From positions 124,001 to 188,000 of the forward strand of contig OX637798.1 of assembly GCA_951802425.1 (NCBI GenBank): a stretch of DNA of 64,000 nt, written 5' to 3'. This stretch comes from Clavaria fumosa (Eukaryota; Basidiomycota; Agaricomycetes; Agaricales; Clavariaceae). The notes beneath the pieces are model-generated. The model was given only the letters and a program-made list of their open reading frames with translations, was not told where the DNA came from and made no database searches. Position numbers and translations under genes: made by a program. Shown in pieces: positions 22,662-33,120 of this stretch (position 1 is the first letter of the stretch; each line of letters begins with the position of its first letter).

Positions 22662-23540
22662 GACTTTAGAAGTATATTCAAACTACAACCTTGTGTATAC
22701 AACTGGTCCTTTGCTTGCCCTTTGTGCTGCTTCCTGCCCTGCTCCTTGCTGCAACAGCCAAAGGTCCAATCCAAACCTCCAATCTGCACCTCCAATCTAA
22801 ACCCACACTCCTTATGTTCTTCTGTTCCTTGTTATTCCAGTCCTCACAAATACCAAAACTCTGAAACTCTGCTTTTTCTGATTCCTTGATACTTTGATTC
22901 TCTGATTTTTCTTGACCTTGCAAAAACTCTGAAATCTTGTTCATACAATGTTACCTTTTGTACAACTCCAACACTCCTTGTTTGCTCTGTTTGTTCTACT
23001 CTTCTGTCTACTCTAGCCTGCTTCTTGACAATTCCTTAGTAAAATTTCTTCTTAGGATAAAAAATTTTGTAGGAGGGAGGGGTGAGTGAACTTACAATAG
23101 GTCCTCTCAGCCCCCCAGCATCTCCAACTTTTTTTGCCCTCCCTCCACACTTCTGCTCCCTCCACACCTCTGCACCTCTGCACCAAAACTCCAAACTCTG
23201 ATTCCACACCTCTGCTTCCTCTGCTCCAATCAATTGGACTTCCAGACCAAATGGACTTTACTTCTGGCATTTCCCTTGGTGCTAGTCTATGATTAGCAAC
23301 CATTGGGATGATGCCCACTACCCATGGGAACATATTCTTTGTCTTACATGTATCATCCATGCCTTCCCACTCCTCAGGTGAAATTGCTATAGATATCTGA
23401 TATACTCATGTTTCACAGTTAGCCCCTATGCCCTACCCTAGTAGTATATGAACCCCCCATGTATCTCCATGCTCCTCAGTTCAACATTATTGACACCTGG
23501 TCTGTGCATTGGGACTTTGTCCTCACTGTTCTTGACAGTC
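22662..23540. other. No gene recognised; LTR-like debris
   Basis: Contains CTCTGAAACTCTG-type and CACACCTCTGC-type reiterations resembling the LTR pieces at 3265-3589 and 28745-29201. The motif CAACCTTGTGTATACAAC (22685) resembles the end of the F LTR (about 29175). No boundaries or intact frames can be defined. Confidence 0.3.
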
Positions 23541-23559
23541 TGAAATTAAATTTAGAAAC

Positions 23560-23657
23560 TTTTGTTCAAGATGGACCTTTGAAAAACACTTTATTTATTG
23601 AGATATTGTTGTTATCTAGATAACAAAGACTTTAGAAAGATTCCATCTTGAACAAAA
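23560..23657. repeat. Small foldback: 16-bp inverted repeat around a 14-bp palindrome
   Basis: TTTTGTTCAAGATGGA (23560-23575) is exactly inverted at 23642-23657 (TCCATCTTGAACAAAA). The perfect palindrome GTTATCTAGATAAC sits between them at 23611-23624. Could form a cruciform or be a tiny non-autonomous element; no target duplication was found. Confidence 0.6.
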
Positions 23658-24130
23658 TGTTCAAATAAGATTTCTGAACATTTCCTCTCAGCAAAGGTAA
23701 GTCCCAAAAGGTCTATGAGGCCTACAGATTTGATGCTGCTGGACTTGTGTGTTAATGTAGTCAGTGGCTGTGTGCATACACCACAAGGTTTCTGTGGCCT
23801 CATTCTCTGGCTCTCATTCTCCCCCCACTTTAAAACACTCTGTGTGCACAGGGTAAGCCTCCAAAACTTCATATTTTCCTATCTTATCATATAAATTACT
23901 GTTTTCTCTACATTTCAGGCTGAATACCACCTTCTGACACTTTAGGGACTTGTACTGGACTGTGTGTACTTGGGGGGAAGAATTTGGGGCTTTGGAACAC
24001 CTAGGTAAGCACTATTATACCATTTTCTGAACCTATATATTCACTTATTCATATCTCTTGATGAATTGCAGCTGGGCAAAACCTTGGCTTTCTGGCTCAT
24101 TATCTCTTATCAGCTATACAGGCTGAATTT

Positions 24131-24500
24131 ATGCCTCCAAAGTATTCAGCATCACAGAGGTCACAGGATCAGAGAGAGCAGCTGCTCGCAGCTCATGCCA
24201 GGAGACTACAGGAGGGAGGTGTAGGACCATCAGAGCCTGCCTCTGACAAGCAGTTTGAGGGTGTTGAGTCTGCATTGCATAATGCTCAATATTGGCCTTA
24301 AGCAATGCCAGAGCAGAACTCCAGGGTGAAAGGGAGCATTCTGCATCCCTTTATATTACAAAGCACAAGCTGCAAAGGACTCAGACTGCCAAAATCCAGG
24401 TACTTGAACAGGCCATGGAGGCCATGAAACTGGTTGAGAAGACAAAGCAAGAGAATATCCAGCTCATAGAGGAGAGTAAGATATCTTTGGGTCAGTTTGC
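24131..24500 (+). pseudogene. Coiled-coil protein fragment, function unknown
   Basis: ATG at 24131 gives MPPKYSASQRSQDQREQLLA and on to a stop at about 24300. A second frame from 24292 continues with ARAELQGEREHSASLY, LQRTQTAKIQVLEQAMEAMK and VEKTKQENIQLIEESK, a clear heptad-like coiled coil. Two frames require a frameshift or an unseen intron. The coding part runs directly into the palindromic array at 24481. I do not recognise the family. Confidence 0.4.
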
Positions 24501-24952
24501 CTGTCCCCATACCATGTGTGAATGCTATGCTGGAAATTGCAGGGGCAACCACTCCTTCAACTTCCCGCACACCGTATGTGAATGGTGTGCGGGAAGTTGA
24601 GGGAGTGGTCATTCCTGCAATTTCCCGCACACCATACGTGAATGGTGTGCGGGAAATTGGAGGAGCGACCACTCCTTCGACTTCCCGCACACCATTCACG
24701 CATGATATGCGGGAAGTTGAAGGAGTGGTTGCTCCGTCAACTTCCCGCACACCATTCACGTATGGTGTGCGGGAAACCTGCAGAATGACCACGCCTTAAA
24801 CTTCCCGCACATCATGTGTGAATGGTGTGCGGGAAATTGCAGGAGTGATGACTCCTTCAACTCCCACATACCATTCATAGATTGTGTGTGGGAAATTGCA
24901 TGAGTGACTGCTCCTTTAACTTCCTGCACACCATGTATGAATGGTATGCATT
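24481..24952. repeat. Tandem array of about eight 60-bp palindromic units, open on both strands
   Basis: The period is exactly 60 bp from 24481 through 24840, then one unit has lost a base; the first and last units are degenerate. Each unit holds an inverted repeat such as TTTCCCGCACACCAT / ATGGTGTGCGGGAAA (15-bp stem, 6-nt loop at 24621-24656). The linker between hairpins is itself roughly palindromic (AGGAG..CTCCT). As 60 is divisible by 3, the array is open on plus (24497-24799) and minus (24792-24298), and both strands encode a near-identical 20-residue repeat (SRTPYVNGVREVEGVV-like). Confidence 0.9.
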
Positions 24953-25149
24953 AATCGTTAGATGTAAAATAATAGCAAGTACATGCAGATGTCTAGACTT
25001 AGCTCAAGAATAATAATAACACAACCTGAACCACAAAAACGTAACCTATCTAACTCAAACAATTTAAATAACTTACTAACCCCTCACAAATGACCTCTAA
25101 AATGCTGGCATAGAAACAACCTGAACCCTTCCCAAACCTGAACCCCAAT

Positions 25150-26179
25150 TAGAAAACTTACCTACAATCAATAGGAATGGACTTTGTAGGTCCATTTCCT
25201 ATGTCAAAAGAGGTGGACTACCTCTGGGTGGTGATTTGCCACCTCACCTCACTGGTACACCTAGTACCAGTCACCATGTTGGTAATGGCAGCAGAGCTAG
25301 CCTGGCTCTTTCTAACACATGTAGTGAGACTACATGGGTTGCCAGGATCGATTGTGTCCAACCATGATCCTAGATTCACATCTGCCTTTTGGCAGGAAAA
25401 TCTCCAATTACTCAGTGTTAAGCTGTGGATGTCCACAGCTTTCCATCTGCAGACAGATGGAGTGATGGAGCAGTCAATCTGATCTGTGGTCTAGCCAGAC
25501 CAGACAGATTGGGCAGAGCGAATCCCAATGGTCAAGTTCGCCATTAACACACTGATAAGCATGTCTATGGGGTTCACCCTATTTAAATTAACCTATGGGT
25601 ATATGCCCCAGATGATGGCAGAGTTGCCAGACAACCTCTGGGCTGTGCCCAGAGGAGTAAGGATGTTTGCAGAGAAGGCTGCACTCAACCTTTCAATGGC
25701 ACATGATGTGATCATAGAAAGTTGCATCCACCAGACGTTTTATGCTAATCAGCATAGACAGGAAGAGCACCCATTTAGAGAGGGAGAATTAGTTTATTGG
25801 GCCTTACCCAATATGGTCATGTAGACCAGAATCATCCACATACGAGCTGGAGCTCCCCAACTCACTAAAGTCAAGGAGAATCCACCCGATGTTCCATGTC
25901 AGCTGGCTACAGCAACATGAGCCAAACAACAACATGTTGTTTCTGCACCATGAAGTGAAAGTCTTTTATGACTTTGGAATGGATCCAAAGGAGGAATGGC
26001 TGGTCGATGCCATTATTGGCCATAGGTGGGAAGGACACCACCTAAAATGTGAGGTCCAATGGAACCTTGGGGATACAACTTGGGAGCCATATATGGGAGT
26101 CAAAGAGCTAGCAGCTCTAGACCACTACCTTGAATTGCAAGAGGTGGAATCGTGGAGGGCACTGCCTAGGCACCCTTGA
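25150..26179 (+). pseudogene. Element-F gypsy integrase and chromodomain, 5' truncated
   Basis: Opens at IGMDFVGPFPMSKEVDYLWV (first catalytic Asp) and continues with GLPGSIVSNHDPRFTSAFW (second Asp) and FHLQTDGVMEQSI where TDGxxERxN is expected, followed by stops at about 25481. The integrase C-terminal part runs 25528-25824. From 25889 MFHVSWLQQHEPN leads into a chromodomain-like segment (EEWLVDAIIGHRWEGHHLK, then VQWNLGDTTWEPYMGVKEL). Gag, protease, RT and RNase H are missing, so this is a 5'-truncated element. Confidence 0.8.
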
Positions 26180-26333
26180 GCAGAGTGCAGACAGAGCACC
26201 CATGCAGAGTAGTAAACACAATTGAGCCAGACCGCAGGGTCATTAGCCACAGTGATTGAGTCACATGGTGGCTCAGGTACAAAACCTTAAGAGGGTCCAC
26301 CCTCTTTTTCTTATTTCTCCATCAACCATAACC

Positions 26334-27055
26334 ATGGATGATCCAATGGGGAGACCCCATCTCCTCATGCTATCCCTGCCACCACTGTCCCTGGCCTTGC
26401 ACCAGGAAACTTGTTGCTGACAAGCATCATCAGAATGGCTGGGTTGTCCCAGCCATTATTGTCACAAGGGGAGGAGGCCCTCCCCTGGGTCCAAGACCAC
26501 ATGATTCATGCGATCACTCACAGATCCTGGTGCCCTCAGTGCATCAGGTTCCATTGTCACATCTTCGAGTTGCTGTTGCACTTGGATGAAGTGTTTCAGC
26601 AAACACTTAAGGAAGTGCAGGAAAGTGCTAAGCACAAACTCGGGCTGGGGCTTGAGGTGATGCAGTGCAAGCTGGAAGACTTGTGCAAGGATAATGAGAA
26701 GGGCAGTGCCTGTTGTGTGGGTCATCAGCAAAAGCTTGAAAAAGCTTATGATAATTTGGACAAGGTTGAAGAAGACCTTAGAGGGGCACAGGAGAAGATT
26801 CTCTCCTTGACAGAAAAGTTGGCAAGCACCAATGAGGAACTCACCACACTGAGAACCACAGCAAAGGGAAAGGGACCTGAAAGGGACCCCTTGGAGTGGG
26901 ACCCAAAATGGGCCCGCACCACTGTCTCATATGCGGACATAGCACTGCCTACAGGGGACATTGACATCCCCATGAGTTTTGAAGAGGGATATCCCCCTCT
27001 TCCACCTGCTGGTGTCAGTCAGCAGAATCCTGATGCCTCACTGAGGCATAAATGA
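26334..27055 (+). pseudogene. Extra sense ORF of element F (coiled coil), unknown function
   Basis: Follows the chromodomain on the same strand. An ATG at 26334 starts a short frame; the main frame (26411-27055) carries CPQCIRFHCHIFELLLHLDE, a heptad-like coiled coil (about residues 100-145, KLEKAYDNLDKVEEDLRGAQ), then a Pro-rich acidic tail ending at a stop. Neither gag- nor pol-like motifs are seen. It occupies the place where env-like or accessory ORFs sit in some gypsy elements. The frame change near 26400 may be an indel or intron. Confidence 0.4.
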
Positions 27056-27069
27056 ACTTTCTCAGAGAT

Positions 27070-28443
27070 GGTTCTCACACCTCTGACAAGGGGTTATCCC
27101 TTTAATGCCCCTCAACCAGACAGAGCTCCAGATGGCTACCCTTGGCCATCTGGGGTGTCCATGAAACCTGGCGCATGGGTTGTCAAGTTGAAGACAGTTG
27201 AGGAGGTGATTGCCCTCAACCAATAGGTGCACCATGGAGTGCCTGACGGCAGTTATGATATGACTGCCATGATGAAGATGTGATGGGCTGTCAAGGAGGC
27301 CCAAAAGAACGCCACAGCGGCCAAGCCACCTATGCCAGTTGAGGACTGGCTGGTGAGGAACTGGAGAGTTCCTGCCAGGGTCAAGAAATCAGCAGACCAG
27401 GTAGCCTGCCATCTGCAAGGGCAGATGTTGTGAGAAAGTGGAGGGATGGGCAACCCATCCCTGAGGACAGGACCCTCGGAAGTCACAGGAGGGGGAGTAC
27501 CCTCCTATCCATTGTACCAGACATTGCTGCTGGCAATGATGAGAGTAGTTGTGCCTCCCATGAGGGAGTTTATAGACGTTGGGGAGCTGTTGCTCCCCCA
27601 AGAGTTGTGGCTCTCCTTTGTAGGAGAGAAGGGGAAAATTCCCCCTATGAATCCAAAAGGTGACAGAGGCGCAGTGTCAGACCTGCACTGCTATGTTGAG
27701 GAAATAAGGATGGGCAGAGTGGCCATCCTTGGCATTGATAAAGATGGGGACTCACCCCTGTCTTTTGCATGCAAGGTGGCCATCTGGCACACCATAATGG
27801 CATGTGTGCCATCCCAGGCCCGGATGCGGTGCCTGTTCCTGGCCATGGCCATGGCCCTCTTTGTCTCAAAGGGGGCATATGCGCAGGCCATCAAAGGGAG
27901 AGTCCTCCCTGTGTGATGGTCCAGACTCTGGACCACAAAAGTAACACTGACAGTTGCACAGACAATCAAGGCATTTGCTGATGCCAGAGTCTCTGTTGAA
28001 AAAGCTCTGGGACGAATTTGTACTCATGTACCCACACAAGTACATGTGAAAGGGGAATGCCCCCTTGGATGATGACATCCAGCTAGTACTGGCTGAATGG
28101 GAGAAGCCTCCCATACCCCCCCCAATGTATGCACTGCTAGAGTGCATAGGGCACAGTGCACATCTGTGCTGCCTCTGGGTGGGGGAGAGGACAGGGGACA
28201 AATGGAGGGGCAACATGCCCCTGGAAGACAGTGGAAGTACATCCACTGTCCAAAACCCCCTAGGGCCGCCTATTGGAGGTTTAACAATATACCAAACAGA
28301 GGGTGCAGGGCCCTCTCAAAACAAAAAAAGGAAGCAGCTAAGTCATCAGCTGCTAAGGCTGCGAAGAGGCCTGTTGTGTCATTGCCCAACTGGAGCGATG
28401 ATGAGGGCAGGCCACCATGCAACTATGAGCAGGGCTCGGACTA
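27070..28443 (+). pseudogene. Second extra sense ORF of element F, broken, unknown function
   Basis: Consecutive plus-strand segments in shifting frames. 27070-27432 includes KPPMPVEDWLVRNWRVPARV with stops. 27446-27916 has VVPPMREFIDVGELLLPQEL and a hydrophobic ATWHT..LFLAMAMALFVSKG-type region. 28097-28444 has WKYIHCPKPPRAAYWRFNN and a Lys/Ala-rich tail. The consistent strand and amino-acid character suggest one decayed protein. I do not recognise it. Confidence 0.35.
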
Positions 28444-28744
28444 GGCATCCAAGCCTTTTTAAAAAAAATTGCCTACCCCACAGGACGAGACAGTGGCACT
28501 TGGGGCACCCCCCACCAGGGTGTGCCACTTGTGACACACTGTCCAACTGGGGGCAGGTCGTGCAGACCACTTGGCTGGACCCGTCAGCACCAGGCAAAGG
28601 CCCCAGGAGGGGATTGCGCCTGGTGACATGGTGACAACTCTGCCCAAGGGGATGCACCCCTTTAATATTATTTTACAATCCTGCTTGTCATCCTGCACTG
28701 CCTGTGCATCGTCTCTGGTTAGGGGCCTCTCCAGTGGGGGAGGG

Positions 28745-29201
28745 TGTAAGGCCCCAGGCCTTCTATATTTCCTATTACATAATCTACATAAGATCCCACC
28801 TGTAGTTCCCTGTTCTGCAATTTGAATATTATCATCCCTTGATCCTGAACTCTGAGCTTTCATCCTCATTGTCCTCAACATTCTTCACATCATCCAAGCA
28901 ACTCCAAGCAACTCTGACAGACTTTGGAGTTTTACCTTTAACTTCTGATTTTGGTCTTAGGTGTTGTTCCATTTGACAAATAGGGACATGTATATACATG
29001 GTGGCACAACACATACATTGAGACCACAGTCCCATCTATCTCTGCTAACACTATCTACTTCTCTGCTTCTCTGATCTCAGACTCTAATCAGATTCCAATC
29101 ATACTTCTCTGCTCCATTCTGCTAACCTCTGCACTACTAACCTGACAGAACTATGACAGTATATTTGAACTTCACACCTTGTATATACAACAACTCTAAC
29201 A
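28745..29201 (+). repeat. Element-F 3' LTR
   Basis: Begins TGTAAGGCCCCAGG directly after the purine-rich tract CCAGTGGGGGAGGG and ends CAACTCTAACA (TG..CA, 457 bp). A related decayed LTR lies inverted at 2880-3260. Short minus-strand ORFs here are LTR-derived. No target duplication can be assigned because the 5' end is lost. Confidence 0.6.
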
Positions 29202-29404
29202 ATGCCTACAACACAATCTGGTGCTCAGCTTCCACCTCTGGTTGCTGAAGACATGAGATCCCAGAACCAACTGAGGCCACTCTGAGTATGTCTGGACCTC
29301 TGGACCATGATGAAGAGTCTGAGCCTTTGGTCACTGATGATGATGATAAACTAAATGACCATCTGACACCTCAAGCTGATCATGAACTAACTCTGGTGCA
29401 TCTC
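29202..29404. other. Short coding-like stretch, unassigned
   Basis: ATG at 29203 reads MPTTQSGAQLPPLVAEDMRS before a stop. Another frame gives an acidic stretch (SGPLDHDEESEPLVTDDDDK). This could be the start of a gag following the LTR, cut by the family-E LTR at 29405. Not resolvable by eye. Confidence 0.2.
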
Positions 29405-29695
29405 TATCAGACTGGGTCTCACAAAACTTAAAGGCAAGGTCATGACAACAATACTAAGATAAGGGGAAAAGAGTACAAAAAAGGAAAAGTGAAAGTATAT
29501 ATACTGATTGCTTCGGCACTTGCTGGCATTCCCATAATTGGACCCTTGGATCATGTGACATGCCAAGGCACAGGTCAGGTGACTTTGGGGATTATGTAAT
29601 CTGACCCTCAGCCACAGGTCATGTGACCTTCCAACAAGCCTCCCCAATTTCTCTACAACTCCTTTTTGGGATGGCTTAGGTAAGTGATCCTAACA
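29405..29695 (-). repeat. E' 3' LTR
   Basis: 291 bp, TATCAGACTGGG to GATCCTAACA on the plus strand, the same length and ends as the LTRs of the element at 57796-63368. Followed by TCACCCCCCTCTTAAGGCTG, the reverse complement of its polypurine tract. Confidence 0.85.
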
Positions 29696-29739
29696 TCACC
29701 CCCCTCTTAAGGCTGGGTGTCCTGACCAGCTAGCTTGGC

Positions 29740-31200
29740 CTTGTCAGGGTGGGAGAGGAAGAAGTCCCAGAGAAGCAATGTTACATTAGTGAGGTTCAGG
29801 GCTCCCAAGTGTTTTCCTCCACTGGGTATCCCAACCACTTCACCAAGTACTTCACCCCATGCCCCACCTTCTTGACATCAAGGATTGCCTCCACATAGGG
29901 TGTGACATGGGTATGGGTAACCTGCACGGGTTTCCTGCTGGGTACGGGTACGGGTAGGGTACAGGTAAGCATTCTGCTACCCGTGCACTTTAAAATAAGC
30001 CCTAGAACATCCAAAACAGACAGGAATTGGTTGAGATATGCTTATAACAATCTGAAACCACTGTTTCAAGCATATCTCACTCAATTCTTGTCCATTTTCA
30101 ATGTTCTAGGGCTCATTTTGATGGGTAAACCCGCCGGGTACAGGTATGGGTACATTCCGGGTGCGGGTACGGGTCAGCATTGAGATACCCACTGGTTTAC
30201 CCATGTCACACACTACCTCCACATCATACTCCAGGTGGTCATTGTCAATTGTAGGGGGTGGAGGGGGAGGCAGGTTCTGAGAAGGGAAGGAAGGGGGATG
30301 GTATGGCATCAACAGCAACTTGTTGAAGACCTGATGGATGTGCCACACCCAGGGGAGTCTGAGCCAATACCCTGCTGGTCCCACTTTCTCCTCAATTGTG
30401 AAGGGTCCTGCTCACTGATGGTCAAGCTTCTTGGAGGGCCAGTCCATTTTCAGGTTCCAGGTATCCAGCCAAACCAGGTCTTCTGTAGAGTACTCATGGC
30501 TCAGACACTTTCCAACATCATAGCTCCTCTTCATTGCTGCCGCTGCTTTCTCCATTGCTTCCTTGGCTGCTCTTTGGGACTCTGTGAGCTTAGCCATCCA
30601 CTCATCTGCAGCAGGGTTTACCTCCGAGGGTGGGCAGAGTCCCCCATTCCATGGGTGCTGGCCATATTCAAGCCAGCACTTTCCATCCTCCATAAGTCTC
30701 TGGCATTGGGGAGACACCATAGATCATCTCCACCAACCTCCTACTCAGGTTCAATTCCGGCCAATGGACTAGGATTCCTGAGTCCTTCTCTTCACTCATC
30801 TCTGCCTGTCAGAACAGCATCTCAGATTTCCCAAAGAACTCTGGTGCCATCATGCCTGTTTCAACCCTGCAACATCTACAAGGGCAGTCACACAGTCATT
30901 TGGGTTATCAAATGCCTGCTTCATCTCATCCACAAATTCTGCCCAGGTTCTGGCCTCACCATTACCCAGGATCTCTTCCACCTTCATATTTGCTCATTCC
31001 ACAGCAAATCCTTCTCCAGCAATTTTGCTCAGAGCAAAGAGGACCTTCACCAGGTCTGTAGTATAGGTAGTCAGGTTTGCCATAAACAGGAGGTGAAGGG
31101 ATTAGAGGAAAATACAAAAGTTCCTTTTCTGCCCATTGAAGGGGGCAAACAGCTAGGTCAGCATCATTCTATGGCACTGTAAAATAAAGTTCCAGGCCTT
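29740..31200 (-). pseudogene. E' internal coding: integrase C-terminus/chromodomain fused to gag
   Basis: On the minus strand, 31200-30680 matches gag of the complete element, and 30660-29800 matches integrase C-terminus (GLCPPSEVNPAADEWMAKLT) and chromodomain (ILDVKKVGHGVKYLVKWLGY). The junction near 30670 joins the gag region around LLAERL to the integrase region around HPWNG. The chromodomain is interrupted by the MITE at 29896-30215. Stops are present in gag. Confidence 0.75.
29896..30215. mobile_element. hAT-like MITE (320 bp) with 8-bp target duplication
   Basis: Terminal inverted repeats TAGGGTGTGACATGGGTA and, inverted, TAGTGTGTGACATGGGTA (17 of 18 identical), flanked by CCTCCACA at 29888-29895 and 30216-30223. 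The undisturbed site is seen in the complete family-E element near 58285. The interior is a foldback with GCCCTAGAACAT and ATGTTCTAGGGC arms, plus subterminal GGGTAC-type repeats. An 8-bp duplication and TAGNG ends are typical of hAT elements; no transposase is present. Confidence 0.85.
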
Positions 31201-31452
31201 GAGTGAGTAGTGGGTGGTGTTGCTGGGCACTTGGTATCACTCAGAGAGGGTCACAGTCATCCTCCAGGTTGGATCATGTGTATCTACACACAGTAAAAAT
31301 TTCATGTGGTTCTGTTACACACCACAGGCAAGGAAAAGGAGAAGAGGATGATAGGGGCTGAGCTGTGACAATGTGTCACAGTTTGAAATTAAGGGTCTAG
31401 GCTAGCCGGGTTAGGACACAGGGCTAGGGCAGATGGGCAGATCTTAGTATTA

Positions 31453-31743
31453 TATCAGACTGGGTCTCACACAACTTAAGGGTAAGGTCATGATGACAAT
31501 ACTAAGATAAGGGGAAAAGAGTACAAGAAAGGAAAAGGTGAAGTACTTATAGTGAATGCTTCAGCACTTGCTGGTGTTCTCATGCTTGGACCCTTGGATC
31601 ATGTGACATGCCAAGGTGCAGGTCAGGTGAGTTTGGGGATTAAGTAATCTCACTCTCAGCCACAGGTCATGTGGCCTTCCAACAAGCCTCCCCAGTTTCT
31701 CCACAACTCCTCTTTGGGATGGCTTAGGTAAGCAATCCTAACA
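31453..31743 (-). repeat. E' 5' LTR
   Basis: 291 bp, TATCAGACTGGG to ATCCTAACA. Immediately to its left ATCTTAGTATTA (31441-31452) is the family primer-binding site, complementary at 11 of 12 positions to the LTR site around ATACTAAGAT. Confidence 0.85.
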
Positions 31744-32657
31744 CCAGCAGCTAACAACAATGATGATGCACCAGCAGCTAACAACAATGATGGCACACCA
31801 GCAGCCTCCAATACTATGTATGATATGCCATGGCACAATCCCTTCATCTGGCACATTATGCCACATGAATACATTAGTCTTATTCACATTACCAGTATTA
31901 CCCATGGTCACAAGCATCACCATGTGACCCACCTCATGACATGACAACATCAACATTCATATATGCAGCTATCAGTCAGCTGCATATGTTCTTCTAATAA
32001 CTACTTCACAGCTACTATATTTCAAATTTTGCTGGAAGACCTTAGGAACCCTAAATGAATGTTTGGGGTGAAAAAAAAGTTTTGAGGAAAAGCACCAAAT
32101 GAGAGTAAACATCATCAAAGACATAGTGAGGACTAAAAAGGGGGACTTTTTTTTTGGGGAATATTTCATGTGGGGTCCTTGTCAGGGTGCCACCACAAGT
32201 ACAAACTTGTGTGAGGATGTGAGAACTGGATTCTGACTATATGCTGGAATTGTTGCTTTGTGGGTGATGGGAGGGGGGAGAGAGGGATGGAATATGATAG
32301 GTATGGGATGGCCCAGTATAGCATTGCATTTGTTTTGGAATCCTATGGTTGGTTTTGATAAACGGGAGAATTTTGACTGGGTTGGTCAGCAGCTTTGGCA
32401 TGCATTGGGAAATGAGTTTTGGGAAAATGTAAACCATGGAAATTGAGGATTAGAGGGGTAGATATAGGCACACAAAATTTCAAAAGACTAGCTTGAGTGG
32501 TTAGCTTGCAGTGAAAGAAAGCGCAGATACTCCATCTGCACAAGGACTATGCTGTTAGAAAATTTTTGGGTGTCGTGACTTGATCAACAAACATCGCGCT
32601 GACTAATCATCACGTGACCTCCACTCTCGCAGGGCTCGAGGCTTGAAGGGGGGGTAA
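31744..32657. other. Family-C LTR debris, an unassigned stretch, and the 3' internal end of a family-C element
   Basis: 31744-31990 contains ATTACC/ATGTGACC motifs and GTCAGCTGCATAT, resembling the middle of the family-C LTR, preceded by two imperfect CAGCAGCTAACAACAATGATG repeats. Between 32000 and 32560 I see nothing recognisable. From about 32570 to 32657 the sequence ends in GCTTGAAGGGGGGGTAA, a polypurine tract directly before the LTR start at 32658. Confidence 0.4.
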
Positions 32658-33120
32658 TGTCAGGACCCATTCATTTTTCCTCTAACCAAGCCAACTCTAC
32701 CAACATCTACAAGCCTCCCAACAACCCTCTACAGCCTCACGAGCCCTTCTACATACTTCCAGAACCCGCTGTCTCCTTCCGGAAGCCTCTCCAACCTCTC
32801 CCGCACTCACATGACACTCGTGACTACCATGCTGTACTCGCGACACTTCCTACTACTTCACTCTACACATATACTCCGCCCAGACCCACTAATCTTACGT
32901 GCAACATGTCGTTGCATGTCTACTTCCACCAGCACGTGACTTGGCGCGGCACCCCCGGCGCTACCACCAGCGCCAATATGATAACAGCATTACAGCCATT
33001 ACCTGTGTTACATGCATTACCCATGTGACTTCCCACCCAAAGTCACCTGCATCACCTGCATCACTAACGTCACCCACGTGACCGCTCTTATGACCTCGCA
33101 ACCTTAACACTCAAACACGC

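Larger units (their letters stand above)
29405..31743 (-). mobile_element. Internally deleted family-E gypsy element (E')
   Basis: Two 291-bp LTRs (29405-29695 and 31453-31743) flank about 1.75 kb, versus about 5.0 kb in the complete element at 57796-63368. The internal part joins the integrase C-terminal/chromodomain region directly to gag; most of gag, protease, RT, RNase H and integrase are absent. Flanks ATCTC and CCAGC do not match, so no target duplication is seen. A hAT-like MITE is inserted at 29896-30215. Confidence 0.8.

Noticed and set aside
24481..24952. CRISPR-like array
   Set aside because: The host is a fungus, the units are contiguous palindromes without variable spacers of constant length, and there are no cas genes.
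29896..30215. GGGTA repeats as interstitial telomere DNA
   Set aside because: They lie inside a MITE bounded by terminal repeats and an 8-bp duplication and are GGGTAC-type, not a uniform telomere array.
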